DNA of 64,000 nt from contig CAAEOT010000029.1 in assembly GCA_900757655.1 (NCBI GenBank), forward strand, positions 38,965 to 102,964, read 5' to 3'. The first letter of the stretch is position 1, and the number at the start of each line of letters is the position of its first letter. Positions 1 to 9,538 of the stretch are shown here, in pieces. The notes under the pieces are model-generated. The model saw nothing but the letters and a program-made list of their open reading frames with translations, was not told where the DNA came from and did no database searches. The position numbers were made by a program, and so were the translations under genes. The stretch comes from an uncultured Oscillospiraceae bacterium (GTDB lineage: Bacteria; Bacillota; Clostridia; Oscillospirales; Oscillospiraceae).

Positions 1-1
1 T

Positions 2-649
2 CAGCCGGAGCTGCGCCGTCTGCTCGAGCGCATGGGCAGCAAGGCACTACCGAGCTTCGGGGCAAAACCGCTTGAGACGCTGGGCATGGACAATGTCATT
101 TCGCAGACCATCGCTGCCTGCACGCAGCTGTCGACGACCAAGACCGGTGCGCTCATTGTCTTTGAGCGCAGCGTGACGCTCGATGAGCAGATGCGCAGCG
201 GCACCACGATCAATTCGGACGTGACGGCGGAACTGCTCAAGAACATTTTCTATCCCAAGGCTCCGCTGCATGACGGCGCGGTCGTGATCCGGGACGGCCG
301 CATCGCGGCGGCCGGCTGCGTCCTGCCGCTGACGAACAACACGAACCTCAGCCCGGATCTCGGCACGCGCCACCGCGCGGGCATCGGTATGAGCGAGCAT
401 TCGGATGCCGTGATCGTGATCGTGTCCGAGGAGACCGGCGGCATTTCCATCGCCGTGGACGGCATGCTCAAGCGCCGCCTTTCTCCGGAGACGTTCGAGG
501 CGATCCTCCGCAGCGAGCTGCTGCCGGCGGAAGAGCAGCAGCGCAGACGCTGGGACACCTTTGTCGATTTCGTGAAGAAACTCAATCCGCTTCGTCGGGA
601 GAAACAACATGACAAAAAAGACGACGATCAACAAAATAGTCGGCAGTAA
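2..649 (+). CDS. cdaA: Diadenylate cyclase CdaA (5' end outside window)
   Basis: Makes cyclic di-AMP from two ATP at the membrane. The reading frame is open from base 2, so the N-terminal membrane helices lie upstream of the window and only the DisA_N (DAC) catalytic domain is visible. Both family motifs are present: HDGA near base 268 and GTRHR near base 364. The last 41 bases overlap the next gene, the usual cdaA-cdaR arrangement in Firmicutes, where CdaR modulates the cyclase. The C-terminal tail is charged and Gln/Asp/Lys-rich. The identification is firm; only the N-terminus is unknown. Confidence 0.95.
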   Translation, partial: QPELRRLLERMGSKALPSFGAKPLETLGMDNVISQTIAACTQLSTTKTGALIVFERSVTLDEQMRSGTTINSDVTAELLKNIFYPKAPLHDGAVVIRDGRIAAAGCVLPLTNNTNLSPDLGTRHRAGIGMSEHSDAVIVIVSEETGGISIAVDGMLKRRLSPETFEAILRSELLPAEEQQRRRWDTFVDFVKKLNPLRREKQHDKKDDDQQNSRQ

Positions 650-1859
650 GGCTTTCTGGATCATCATTTCGCTGCTGGCGTCGTTCCTGCTGTGGACGTA
701 CATCATGTCCACGGAGGAGACGACGATCGAGATGACGTTTTCCAATGTCAAGGTCGTGTATCAGGGCGCGGATGATCTGCGTGCTGCGCGCGGCCTGATC
801 GTAACGGATGCCGATGCCGAAACGGTCTCCGTGCGCCTCAAGGGCACAAGGCGCGTGCTCGGCAACCTCAGCTCAGCGGACCTGTCGGCGGTCATCGATG
901 TGTCCGGCATCTCGCAGGCACGTGAGATGCAGGTGAGCTATTCGCTGCAGTACCCGACCAATGTCGATAAGAGCAGCATCACCGTTCTGAGCAAATCGCC
1001 GGAGACGATCAGCTTTTCCGTCGTGCAGGAGGCCAGCAAGACGCTCGAGGTCAAGGGCGTGTTCACCGGCAGCGTCAAAGACGGCTACACGGCCGAGCCG
1101 ATCCAGGTGGAGCCCTCGTCTATCACGCTCTATGGTCCGCAGGAGGAGCTCGATGCAGTGGACAGCATCTGCGTCTATGTCACGCGCACGGATCTGGACA
1201 AGTCTATTGAGCCGACCAACTGCCCGTATGTCCTGCTGGATAAGGACGGCAATAAGCTCAAGCCCAAGGAAATCTCCGGCAACTATGACACGGTCAGCGT
1301 GTCAATGCCGGTGCTGATGAACAAGGACCTGCCGCTGACGGTTTCGCTGGTCGGCGGTGCCGGGGCGACGGAGGACAACTGCGTTGTTGAAGTCGAGCCG
1401 AAGAGCATCCAGGTCGCCGGCGACACAACGGTGCTGCAAAAGCTCAACCAGCTCGTCGTCACTACGGTCGATTTGTCGAACTTTGCGACATCGTATGAGG
1501 CGACGGTCACGATCCCCTTGGGAAATGACCTGAAAAACCTCAGCGGCGTCACGGAGGCGACGGTCCGCATCTCCGTCCGCGGACTGGAGACGGCAAAGGT
1601 CACGGCGACGAATATCACAACGACCGGTACGAACCGGCGCGTGGAGATCATGACGACGTCGTTGGATGTGACCGTGCGCGCACCGGCGGATACGATTTCG
1701 CAGATCACGGCGGACAATGTGCGCGTGGTCGTTGACCTGACAAATTATAGGGCCACGAGCGGTACGGTCGCCGTGCCGGCCAAGGTCTATGTGGACGGCT
1801 TCTCCAACGCCGGTGCGATCGGGGAGTACGTCGTGAATGTGCATTTTACGGGAGGGTGA
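609..1859 (+). CDS. cdaR: CdaR, YbbR-domain regulator of CdaA
   Basis: 416 residues. One N-terminal membrane segment (about residues 13-35) is followed by about four YbbR-type beta-rich repeats (roughly 45-125, 135-215, 225-310, 320-400) expected on the outer face of the membrane. In the family, CdaR binds and tunes CdaA. The start ATG at 609 has a GGGA-type ribosome site just upstream and lies inside the end of cdaA, suggesting translational coupling. The length matches four-repeat CdaR proteins. Confidence 0.92.
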   Translation: MTKKTTINKIVGSKAFWIIISLLASFLLWTYIMSTEETTIEMTFSNVKVVYQGADDLRAARGLIVTDADAETVSVRLKGTRRVLGNLSSADLSAVIDVSGISQAREMQVSYSLQYPTNVDKSSITVLSKSPETISFSVVQEASKTLEVKGVFTGSVKDGYTAEPIQVEPSSITLYGPQEELDAVDSICVYVTRTDLDKSIEPTNCPYVLLDKDGNKLKPKEISGNYDTVSVSMPVLMNKDLPLTVSLVGGAGATEDNCVVEVEPKSIQVAGDTTVLQKLNQLVVTTVDLSNFATSYEATVTIPLGNDLKNLSGVTEATVRISVRGLETAKVTATNITTTGTNRRVEIMTTSLDVTVRAPADTISQITADNVRVVVDLTNYRATSGTVAVPAKVYVDGFSNAGAIGEYVVNVHFTGG

Positions 1860-1863
1860 TACC

Positions 1864-2274
1864 ATGACGCAGGATGCTGTGGTGACCAAGCTGATCAGCC
1901 GCCATGTGGCGGAGGTGGAAGTTGAGCGCGGCACGGCCTGCGGCGGCACGTGTGAGTCGTGCGAGGCGTGCGTGTTCCAGAACCGCATCCGTGCCGAGGC
2001 GGTCAATAAGATCTCGGCACTGCCAGGGCAGAAGGTCGTCATCGAGAGCAAGACGTCGGATGTGCTCGGCGCGGCAGTGCTGCTGTATATGGTGCCGTTT
2101 GTGCTGTTGTTTCTGGGGTATGCCATCGGCAGCGCGCTCGGCTGGGCCGAGGGCGGCTGTGTCTTGATCGGTTTTGGCTTCTTTGCGCTTGGCGTGGCGT
2201 TTAATGTCGTTTACCAGCGCAAGAAGAAAGCCAGCCCCATTACTTTTGAGATCATTCAGATCCGGGAATCCTAA
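1864..2274 (+). CDS. RseC/MucC-like SoxR-reducing-system protein
   Basis: 136 residues. The N-terminal half carries a cysteine cluster (C-x3-C-x2-C-x2-C near residues 23-32), followed by two membrane helices (about 72-94 and 100-120) and a basic cytoplasmic tail, the layout of the RseC family. ATG 1864 is chosen over the in-frame ATG at 1837 because a GGGAGGG ribosome site lies 8 bases before it and family members start close to the Cys cluster. RseC proteins often accompany Rnf or SoxR-reducing genes, but none are visible here. Its role in this genome is unknown; redox linkage to the membrane is inferred from the family. Confidence 0.8.
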   Translation: MTQDAVVTKLISRHVAEVEVERGTACGGTCESCEACVFQNRIRAEAVNKISALPGQKVVIESKTSDVLGAAVLLYMVPFVLLFLGYAIGSALGWAEGGCVLIGFGFFALGVAFNVVYQRKKKASPITFEIIQIRES

Positions 2275-2293
2275 GATAAGAAGGGTACAGCCA

Positions 2294-3172
2294 ATGATAA
2301 GAAGCATGACCGGCTACGGCGGCGCAAAGGGCGTCGTCGAGGGCCTGAATGTCACGGTGGAGCTCAAGAGCGTCAATAACCGCTATCTGGACATCGCCGT
2401 GCGCATGCCGCGCAACTTCCTCTTCGCGGAGGACGCGGTCAAATCTACCATCCAGCAGTGTGTCAGCCGCGGCAAGCTGGACGTGTTCGTCACGATCGAT
2501 TCCTCGCAGGCGGAGGATACCGTCCTGCGTGTGAACGAGCCGCTGCTGCGCGCTTACATCGACACGCTCAACACGCTCGCCGTGCGTTATGACCTGAAAA
2601 ATGACATGTCACTCATGTCGCTCATGCGCTTTCCGGACATCCTGTCCGTGGAGAAGGCGGAGGCGGATCAGGACAAGATCCGCGCCGGCCTGATCGCGCT
2701 GACGCAGCAGGCGCTCGCTGACTACGACCAGATGCGCGAGCGCGAGGGTGCGAAGCTCCGCACCGACGTGGAGGAAAAGCTCGCACGCATCGAGTCACTG
2801 GTGACGAGCGTGGAGACGGCCGCCCCCGAAACGGCCGCGGCCTACGAGGCACGCCTGCGCCAGAAGCTCGAGACGGTGCTCGCCGCGACCGATATTGACG
2901 AGTCGCGCATCATTGCCGAGGCTGCGATCTACGCCGACCACGTTGCCGTCGATGAGGAGACGGTGCGTCTGCGCAGCCATATTGCGCAACTGCGCCAGAT
3001 GCTCGAGAGCGGATCCCCGGTCGGCCGCAAGGCGGACTTCCTCATTCAGGAGTTCAACCGCGAGGCGAACACCATCGGCTCCAAGTGCCAGAATGCGGAC
3101 ATTGCGAAGGTGGTCGTCGACCTCAAGTCCGAGATCGAGAAGATCCGCGAGCAGATCCAGAACATCGAGTAA
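2294..3172 (+). CDS. yicC: YicC/YloC family endoribonuclease
   Basis: 292 residues beginning MIRSMTGYG, the family signature. It has an N-terminal YicC-like domain (about 1-155) and a C-terminal DUF1732 domain (about 205-292, ending in a conserved NxIGSKCQ-type stretch). YicC proteins are stress-linked endoribonucleases. An in-frame start at 2174 overlaps the previous gene; ATG 2294, behind AGAAGGGT, gives the canonical N-terminus. It leads the conserved yicC-remA-gmk-rpoZ-priA block found across Firmicutes. Confidence 0.93.
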   Translation: MIRSMTGYGGAKGVVEGLNVTVELKSVNNRYLDIAVRMPRNFLFAEDAVKSTIQQCVSRGKLDVFVTIDSSQAEDTVLRVNEPLLRAYIDTLNTLAVRYDLKNDMSLMSLMRFPDILSVEKAEADQDKIRAGLIALTQQALADYDQMREREGAKLRTDVEEKLARIESLVTSVETAAPETAAAYEARLRQKLETVLAATDIDESRIIAEAAIYADHVAVDEETVRLRSHIAQLRQMLESGSPVGRKADFLIQEFNREANTIGSKCQNADIAKVVVDLKSEIEKIREQIQNIE

Positions 3173-3184
3173 GGAGCGGCGGGC

Positions 3185-3448
3185 TTGAAACTCATCAACA
3201 TCGGATACGGAAACTATGTTTCCGCGGAGCGGCTGCTGGCTGTCGTCAGTCCGGATTCCGCTCCCATCAAGCGCATCGTACAGGACAGCCGCGAGATCGG
3301 CATGCTCATCGATGCGACCTACGGCCGAAAGACACAGGCCGTCCTCATTATGGACACTGGCCACGCCGTGCTCTCGGCGCTGCCGCCGGATGCGGTGCAG
3401 GGCCGTGTAGAGGCCACAGATCTGGAAACCGGAGGAGACGCAACATGA
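3185..3448 (+). CDS. remA: RemA family (DUF370) DNA-binding regulator
   Basis: 87 residues starting MKLINIGYGN, typical of DUF370/RemA (YlzA). In Bacillus RemA is a DNA-binding activator of matrix and osmoprotection genes; the regulon here is unknown. The start is TTG at 3185 with AAGGAG upstream; no ATG fits, and family alignment supports this start. The stop overlaps the gmk start as ATGA, implying tight coupling. Confidence 0.9.
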   Translation: MKLINIGYGNYVSAERLLAVVSPDSAPIKRIVQDSREIGMLIDATYGRKTQAVLIMDTGHAVLSALPPDAVQGRVEATDLETGGDAT

Positions 3449-4056
3449 ACCATCAGACAGGAAAACTGATTCTGATTTCCGGGCCGTCCGGCACCGGAAA
3501 GAGCACCGTCATCGCCCGGTTGATGCGCCTGCGGGATGACGTGTGCTTTTCCGTCTCGGCAACGACGCGCGCCCCGCGCCCCGGCGAAGTGGACGGCAAG
3601 GACTATTTTTTCGTCACGCGCACGGCGTTTGATGCCATGGTCGCGGCGGACGAGCTGCTGGAGCACGCCGAATATGTCGGCAACTGCTACGGCACGCCGA
3701 AGAGCTATGTGGAGCGGCGCTGCGCCGAGGGCATGCATGTCCTGCTGGATATTGACGTGCAGGGCGTGCACCAGATCTCCGAGAACCGGCCGGACGCAAT
3801 TCGCGTGTTCATGATGCCGCCGTCACTGGCGGAGCTGGAGCGCCGTCTGCGCGGCCGCCACACGGACGATGAGCAGAAGATCTGCGAGCGGCTGGCGCAG
3901 GCGCGCCGCGAGTGTGCGCTGGCGTATACATATGATTACATCGTCATCAATGACGATCCCGACGTCGCGGCTAAGGAGCTCGACGCCATCATCACGGCAG
4001 AGTGCTGCCGCTATCCCAATCGGAAAAACTATTTTACAGAGGTGCTTGAAAAATGA
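3445..4056 (+). CDS. gmk: Guanylate kinase
   Basis: 203 residues. Phosphorylates GMP to GDP in the cytoplasm. The P-loop GPSGTGKS lies near residues 11-18, followed by the GMP-binding stretch with TTRxPRPGE and a DIDVQG motif, all standard. The start overlaps the remA stop (ATGA) with GGAGGAG just before it. A longer upstream reading exists but only this start gives the family N-terminus. Next in the operon is rpoZ. Confidence 0.96.
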   Translation: MNHQTGKLILISGPSGTGKSTVIARLMRLRDDVCFSVSATTRAPRPGEVDGKDYFFVTRTAFDAMVAADELLEHAEYVGNCYGTPKSYVERRCAEGMHVLLDIDVQGVHQISENRPDAIRVFMMPPSLAELERRLRGRHTDDEQKICERLAQARRECALAYTYDYIVINDDPDVAAKELDAIITAECCRYPNRKNYFTEVLEK

Positions 4057-4250
4057 TGCTCTATCCTCCCATGAGTGAGCTGGCCGCCAAGGCCGGCAGC
4101 CGCTATCTGCTGGTGAACCTGGTCGCGCGCCGCGCGCGCAACATCGCCGCCGCCGCACAGGCCGCGGGCGAGCCGCTGGATACCAAACCGGTTTCCATGG
4201 CGATCGACGAGGTGTATGACGGCCGCCTTCAGGTCGTGCACAAGGAATAA
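4053..4250 (+). CDS. rpoZ: RNA polymerase omega subunit
   Basis: 65 residues, a short form typical of Clostridia. It begins MMLYPPMSEL and contains the R-x5-VNLVARRAR segment corresponding to the omega fold that chaperones the beta-prime subunit. It overlaps the gmk stop (ATGATG) and is followed by a strong stem-loop and T-run, so it ends this transcription unit or precedes an attenuated continuation into priA. Confidence 0.92.
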   Translation: MMLYPPMSELAAKAGSRYLLVNLVARRARNIAAAAQAAGEPLDTKPVSMAIDEVYDGRLQVVHKE

Positions 4251-4257
4251 GCGCTTT

Positions 4258-4285
4258 CAGGCGGGCAGTACCCGCCTGATTTTTT
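4258..4285 (+). terminator. Intrinsic terminator after rpoZ
   Basis: CAGGCGGG and CCCGCCTG form a perfect 8-bp stem around a 5-base loop, followed by ATTTTTT. It lies between rpoZ and priA. Confidence 0.85.
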
Positions 4286-4303
4286 CGGAGAGGGGGTGCG
4301 CAG

Positions 4304-6763
4304 ATGCTGCAGATACAGATCCCGGTCGCAAAAGTCGCCGTTCTGGCTGCAACATTTGCGTTTGACCGTCCGTATACGTATAAGATTCCGCAGCCGCTGG
4401 CGGGTACGCTTCGCCCAGGCTGCCGCGTCATGGTGCCGTTTTCGCGTGGGAACCGCCCGTGCGAGGGCATGGTGCTTGCGCTGGGTGAGGCGGAGGATGA
4501 TCCGAAGCTCAAGCCTATCACGCGCCAGCTCGACCCCGAGCCCATCCTTTCGCAGGAGTTGCTGCGCCTGGCCGTCTGGATGCATGACCGCTTTTTCTGC
4601 ACAATCTATGATGCACTGCACGCGATCCTGCCCGCCGGCGTCTGGTACCGGGTCAGTACGGTCTACTGCACAGTGCCGGAGCTCGACACGGCCGCGGCGC
4701 TGACCCAGTGCGGAAAATCCAAGCAGCGCCGTCTGGCGCTGGAGACCGTGCTGGAGCACGGCGGCCGCTGCCCGCTGGACGCGCTGCAGGCGGTGTTTGG
4801 CGAAAAAGACCCGACGCCCGCCCTGCACTGGCTCGTGCAGCAGAAATTTCTGACCGTGGAAGGCACCGAAACGCGCGTCATGCGCGACAAGCAGCTGGAG
4901 TATGCAAGTCTTGCCGTCCCGCTGGAAGAGGCGCAGGAGGAGATCCGCCGCCGCAGGCGCGCGAAGCATCAGGTCGCCATTCTCGAACTGCTGTGCACGA
5001 TCGGCCGCGCGTCGGCCAATGAAGTGTGCCAGTTTACCGGTGCACCGAGAAGTACCATGAAAACACTCGTGCAGCAGGGCGTCGTGCGTATTGACACCGA
5101 GCCCTATTTTCGCCGCCCCGTACACTACACCGGGCAGCCGCAGCCAATCCCGGCGCTGACGCCGGCGCAGGAGCAGGTGTTTTCTGGCCTGAAGGCGCTG
5201 CTGTGCGCGCCGGACGCGCAGGCGGCGCTGCTCTTCGGCGTGACCGGCAGCGGCAAGACGCTCGTGTATCTGCACCTGATCGCGCAGGCGCTCGCAGCGG
5301 GGCAGGGCGCGATCCTGCTCGTGCCGGAGATCTCGCTGACGCCGCAGATGATCGAGGCATTTTCCGCCTATTTCGGCGACACGGTCGCCGTTTTGCACAG
5401 CGGTCTGCCGCTCTCGGAGCGCTATGACGAGTGGAAGCGCATCCGTGCGGGTCTCGCGCGCGTCGTCGTCGGCACACGCAGCGCAGTTTTTGCACCTGTG
5501 CAGGATCTGGGCCTGCTCATCATCGACGAGGAGCAGGAGGACACGTATAAGTCTGAGAGCACGCCGCGCTATCATGCGCGCGATGTGGCAAAGTTCCGCT
5601 GCACCCAGCACCGCGCGCTGCTGCTGCTCGGTTCGGCGACGCCGGACGTCGTCAGCTGTTATTATGCCGAGACCGGCCGCTATCATTACTTCACACTGCC
5701 GGACCGGTTCAATGCCCGCAAGCTGCCGGACGTTATCATTGCCGACATGAAGCAGGAACTGCGCAATGGCAATGCCGGCTCCATCAGCTCCGTGCTCTAC
5801 GGCGAGCTGGAGGAAAATCTGCGCCGCGGCGAGCAGAGCATTCTGTTTCTCAACCGGCGCGGTGCAAGCAAGATCGTCACCTGTGCCGAGTGCGGCGCGA
5901 CCTATTCGTGCCCGAACTGCAGCGTCAGCCTGACGTATCATCAGGGCAATCAGATGCTCATCTGCCACCACTGCGGCTACCGGCGGCGTGTCGATCCCCA
6001 GTGCCCGGTCTGCGGCGGGGAGCTGCGCTTTCTCGGCGACGGGACGGAGCGCATCGAGGCAGATTTGCACGCGCTGTTTCCCGGTGTAGAGACGCTGCGC
6101 ATGGACGCCGATGCCATCGCCATGGCTGGCACGCATGAGGCGCTGCTGCAGCGCTTTGCGCGCGAGCGCATCCCCATCATGATCGGCACGCAGATGATCA
6201 CGAAGGGGCTGAATTTTGAAAACGTTACGCTCGTCGGTGTGCTCAACGCCGACCAGAGCCTGTATGTCGGTGATTACCGCGCCAGTGAGCGCACGTTTTC
6301 GCTCATTACGCAGGTCATCGGCCGCAGCGGGCGCGGCGATGTGCCCGGCCGGGCCGTTATCCAGACGTTTACGCCCGCAAACGAGACCATCCAGCAGGCG
6401 GCGCGGCAGGATTACGACGCGTTTTACCGCTCGGAGATCCGGCTGCGAAAGCTCAACGGCACGCCGCCGTTCAGCGAGGTGCTGGCCGTCACGGTCTCCG
6501 GCGCGCAGGAGAATGCGGTCGTGCGCTGCTGCGCCTATATCCGCGATTACTTTCGCCAGACGGTCGGCGAGCGCGCGGAGGTGCTCGGCCCGGCACCGCT
6601 GCCGGTTGTGCGCATGAACAACCGTTACCGCTACCGCGTCACGCTTTACTGCAATCAGAGCAAGGCGGTGCGCCGCGCGGCGGCGAACATCGTCATGTAC
6701 TGCAACACAGAAAAATCATTCCGCGATGTCACCGTTTTTGCCGATGACAATCCGCTGGATTAG
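4304..6763 (+). CDS. priA: Primosomal protein N' (PriA replication restart helicase)
   Basis: 819 residues. A 3'-5' DNA helicase that reloads the replisome at stalled forks. An N-terminal DNA-binding domain (1 to about 110) is followed by Walker A GVTGSGKT near 312-319, the DEEQ Walker B variant near 406, and a zinc-binding block of paired Cys (about 527-575: CAEC, CPNC, CHHC, CPVC) inserted in the helicase core, all diagnostic of PriA. A GAGAGGGGG ribosome site precedes ATG 4304. It lies in the conserved cluster before def and fmt. Confidence 0.97.
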   Translation: MLQIQIPVAKVAVLAATFAFDRPYTYKIPQPLAGTLRPGCRVMVPFSRGNRPCEGMVLALGEAEDDPKLKPITRQLDPEPILSQELLRLAVWMHDRFFCTIYDALHAILPAGVWYRVSTVYCTVPELDTAAALTQCGKSKQRRLALETVLEHGGRCPLDALQAVFGEKDPTPALHWLVQQKFLTVEGTETRVMRDKQLEYASLAVPLEEAQEEIRRRRRAKHQVAILELLCTIGRASANEVCQFTGAPRSTMKTLVQQGVVRIDTEPYFRRPVHYTGQPQPIPALTPAQEQVFSGLKALLCAPDAQAALLFGVTGSGKTLVYLHLIAQALAAGQGAILLVPEISLTPQMIEAFSAYFGDTVAVLHSGLPLSERYDEWKRIRAGLARVVVGTRSAVFAPVQDLGLLIIDEEQEDTYKSESTPRYHARDVAKFRCTQHRALLLLGSATPDVVSCYYAETGRYHYFTLPDRFNARKLPDVIIADMKQELRNGNAGSISSVLYGELEENLRRGEQSILFLNRRGASKIVTCAECGATYSCPNCSVSLTYHQGNQMLICHHCGYRRRVDPQCPVCGGELRFLGDGTERIEADLHALFPGVETLRMDADAIAMAGTHEALLQRFARERIPIMIGTQMITKGLNFENVTLVGVLNADQSLYVGDYRASERTFSLITQVIGRSGRGDVPGRAVIQTFTPANETIQQAARQDYDAFYRSEIRLRKLNGTPPFSEVLAVTVSGAQENAVVRCCAYIRDYFRQTVGERAEVLGPAPLPVVRMNNRYRYRVTLYCNQSKAVRRAAANIVMYCNTEKSFRDVTVFADDNPLD

Positions 6764-6777
6764 AGGAGAGATACACT

Positions 6778-7278
6778 ATGGCTACAAGAATGATTCTCAA
6801 AAACGGTGACCCCCAGCTGCGCAAGCACTGCCACGAGGTCACGGATTTCAATCCCCGGCTGCACATGCTGCTCGACGATATGCGTCAGACGCTGGCGGAG
6901 TCCAACGGTGTCGGCCTCGCCGCGCCGCAGGTCGGTGTGCTGCGCCGCGCTGTCATCGTGCTCGAGACGAATGTCCCGGACGATGAAGAGGAGTATATGA
7001 TCGAGCTCATCAACCCCGTCATTGTGGAGACGGCCGGGGAGCAGACCGGTGCCGAGGGCTGCCTGAGTATCCCAAACGAGTTCGGTGTTGTCCAGCGCCC
7101 GGACTACGTGAAGGTCCGCGCGCAGGATCGTCACGGTGCGTGGTTTGAGGTAGAGGGCCGCGGCCTGACGGCGCGCGCTTTCTGCCACGAGATCGACCAT
7201 CTCGACGGCATCCTGTTCATCGACAAGGCCATCCGGATGCTCTCTCCTGAGGAGCTCGAGCAGCAGGCGAAAGGGTGA
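6778..7278 (+). CDS. def: Peptide deformylase
   Basis: 166 residues. Removes the N-formyl group from new proteins. All three active-site motifs are present: GVGLAAPQVG (about 43-52), EGCLS (about 97-101) and HEIDHLDG (about 138-145), giving the Cys and two His metal ligands plus the catalytic Glu. The stop overlaps the fmt region, so deformylation and formylation enzymes are co-transcribed. Confidence 0.97.
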   Translation: MATRMILKNGDPQLRKHCHEVTDFNPRLHMLLDDMRQTLAESNGVGLAAPQVGVLRRAVIVLETNVPDDEEEYMIELINPVIVETAGEQTGAEGCLSIPNEFGVVQRPDYVKVRAQDRHGAWFEVEGRGLTARAFCHEIDHLDGILFIDKAIRMLSPEELEQQAKG

Positions 7279-7283
7279 GGCGT

Positions 7284-8207
7284 ATGCGCATCGTTTTCAT
7301 GGGCACGCCGGATTTTGCGGCCGTGTCCCTGCAGCGCCTGCTCGATGAACACTTTGATGTGGTTGGTGTGTTCACACAGCCGGACAAGCCGAAAAACCGC
7401 GGCATGAAGCTCCAACCGAGCCCGGTCAAGGAGATCGCACTTACGGCGGGGCTCCCTGTGTTTCAGCCGGCAAAGATGCGCGACGGCACGGCGCTGGCAG
7501 ATCTCCAAAGCCTGCAGCCGGATATTCTCGTCGTTGTGGCCTATGGCCGCATTCTGCCGGATGATCTGCTCGCAGCGGCGCCCTATGGGGCGATCAATGT
7601 CCATGGCTCGCTGCTGCCGAAGTATCGCGGCGCCGCGCCCATCCAGTGGGCGGTGCTCAACGGCGATGCCATGACCGGCGTTTCGACCATGTACCTTGAT
7701 CGCGAAATGGACACCGGAGACGTGATCTATACCACGCAGACGCCGGTCGGCGAGTTCGAGACGGCAGGAGAACTCTTTGACCGTCTGGCCGTCATGGGCG
7801 CGGACCTGCTTGTGCGCACGCTGCGTGACATCGCCGCAGGCACCGCACCGCGCACGCCGCAGGATCATCGTCAGGCGACGTATACCCGTCCGCTCACGCG
7901 CGATGATTCGCCCATCGACTGGAACCAGAGCCCGCGTGTGATCATCAAGCACATCTGCGGTCTGGAGCCGTGGCCCGTCGCAACGGCGGAGCTCGGCGGG
8001 CAGACGTTCAAGATCCATGCGGCGGATTACTCCGAGCGCACGACGCGCAAAGCGCCCGGCACCATCGTGGCCGCCGGGAAAGACGGCGTTACGGTTGCCT
8101 GCGCCGACGGGCAGACGGTGCGCATCACGCAGCTGCAGGCACCGGGGAAGAAGCGCATGTCGGCAGCTGACTACCTGCTCGGGCACACGCTGCCCGTTGA
8201 GGATTGA
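7284..8207 (+). CDS. fmt: Methionyl-tRNA formyltransferase
   Basis: 307 residues starting MRIVFMGTPDFA. Formylates initiator Met-tRNA using 10-formyl-THF. The HGSLLPKYRGAAPIQ segment carries the catalytic His and neighbouring residues, followed by the C-terminal OB-like domain. A GTG at 7275 would add three residues; ATG 7284 matches the family start. It follows def almost directly and its stop overlaps the next gene's initiation region. Confidence 0.96.
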   Translation: MRIVFMGTPDFAAVSLQRLLDEHFDVVGVFTQPDKPKNRGMKLQPSPVKEIALTAGLPVFQPAKMRDGTALADLQSLQPDILVVVAYGRILPDDLLAAAPYGAINVHGSLLPKYRGAAPIQWAVLNGDAMTGVSTMYLDREMDTGDVIYTTQTPVGEFETAGELFDRLAVMGADLLVRTLRDIAAGTAPRTPQDHRQATYTRPLTRDDSPIDWNQSPRVIIKHICGLEPWPVATAELGGQTFKIHAADYSERTTRKAPGTIVAAGKDGVTVACADGQTVRITQLQAPGKKRMSAADYLLGHTLPVED

Positions 8208-8209
8208 CC

Positions 8210-9538
8210 ATGGCCATGACTGCCCGGGAAGCTGCCTGGACCGCGCTGCAGCGCTGGCGCAAAAACGGCGCGTGGTCGGACGCTGCGCTCAACGCCGTCC
8301 TGCAGAGCGCGCAGCTGGAGCCGCGCGACGCCGCACTCGCAGCGCGCATTTGCTATGGCACGCTGCAGAATCTGACCCTGCTGGATCATTATCTTTCTGT
8401 CTACTGCACGACACCGCTGCAAAAGCTCGAGCCGAAGGTGCTCGACCTGCTGCGGTTGTCGGCTTATCAGATCGTGCTGCTGGATAAAGTTCCGCCGCGT
8501 GCCGCCGTGAATGAGGCGGTCGCGCTCTGCCGGAAAGGCGGCTGTGCGCGCGCGTCGGGTCTGGTCAATGCGGTGCTGCGCCGCGTGGCAGAGCATCGGG
8601 ATGCGCTGCCGGAGATCCCGGGCGCGGGCACGGCGGACTATCTTGCTGTGCGCTACAGCCACCCGCGGTGGCTGGCGCAGCTGTATATCGACGCGCATGG
8701 CTATGCATTTGCCGAGCGGGCGCTAGCGGCGAACAATGCCGATGCACCGGCCTGCCTGCAGGTAAACACGATGAAAACGACGGCGTATGCCCTTGCTGCG
8801 TCCCTGCATGCGGACGGCATTGAGACGGAGCCGCACCCGTGGCTTCCGGACGCACTGCTGTGCCGCGGCGGCAATCTGGCGGCCGCGCGCGCCTTTGCCG
8901 ACGGCTGGTTTTATGTGCAGGACGCGGCCGCACACTGTGCGGCGCTCGTCTCCGGCGCACAGCCGGGTATGCTCGTGCTCGATGCCTGCGCCGCCCCAGG
9001 CGGCAAAAGTTTCGCTGCTGCCATGCAGATGCGCGATCAGGGATGTATGATTTCCTGCGATATTCACGAAAATAAATGGAAGCGTATCCGTTCCGGTGCC
9101 GAGCGGCTGGGCCTGACGTGCATTTCAACGCGCACGATGGATGCCCGCCGCCCGGACGCGGATCTGACCGGCGCGATGGACGTAGTGCTGGCCGATGTGC
9201 CGTGCTCCGGCCTCGGCGTCATCCGCAAGAAGCCGGAGATCCGTTTCAAGGATCCGGCAGAGCTCGAGCGCCTGCCGACCATCCAGCGGGACATTCTCGC
9301 CGGTCTTGCGTCGTGCGTGAAGCCCGGCGGCGTGCTGGTATATTCCACGTGCACGGTGCTCGCGCGGGAGAACGAGGACGTGGCGCATGATTTTCTGCGT
9401 TCGCACCCGGAGTTTTCACCGGAGGCGTTTTCGCTGCCGCTCCCGGGCGCGGACGCACCCGACGGTATGTTCACCTTCTGGCCGCAGGAACACGGCACGG
9501 ACGGATTTTTTGTTTGTAAGCTGAGGAGACACGAATGA
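8210..9538 (+). CDS. rsmB: 16S rRNA (cytosine-967-C5)-methyltransferase RsmB
   Basis: 442 residues. An N-terminal NusB-like RNA-binding domain (about 1-140) is followed by a Rossmann methyltransferase domain. Visible motifs are DACAAPGGKS (SAM binding, about 260-269), ADVPCSGLG (the PC active Cys) and YSTCTV (the second Cys), the two-cysteine m5C mechanism. ATG 8210 is taken as the start; TTG 8204 and ATG 8216 are also in frame. It is coupled to rlmN by an ATGA overlap. Confidence 0.94.
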   Translation: MAMTAREAAWTALQRWRKNGAWSDAALNAVLQSAQLEPRDAALAARICYGTLQNLTLLDHYLSVYCTTPLQKLEPKVLDLLRLSAYQIVLLDKVPPRAAVNEAVALCRKGGCARASGLVNAVLRRVAEHRDALPEIPGAGTADYLAVRYSHPRWLAQLYIDAHGYAFAERALAANNADAPACLQVNTMKTTAYALAASLHADGIETEPHPWLPDALLCRGGNLAAARAFADGWFYVQDAAAHCAALVSGAQPGMLVLDACAAPGGKSFAAAMQMRDQGCMISCDIHENKWKRIRSGAERLGLTCISTRTMDARRPDADLTGAMDVVLADVPCSGLGVIRKKPEIRFKDPAELERLPTIQRDILAGLASCVKPGGVLVYSTCTVLARENEDVAHDFLRSHPEFSPEAFSLPLPGADAPDGMFTFWPQEHGTDGFFVCKLRRHE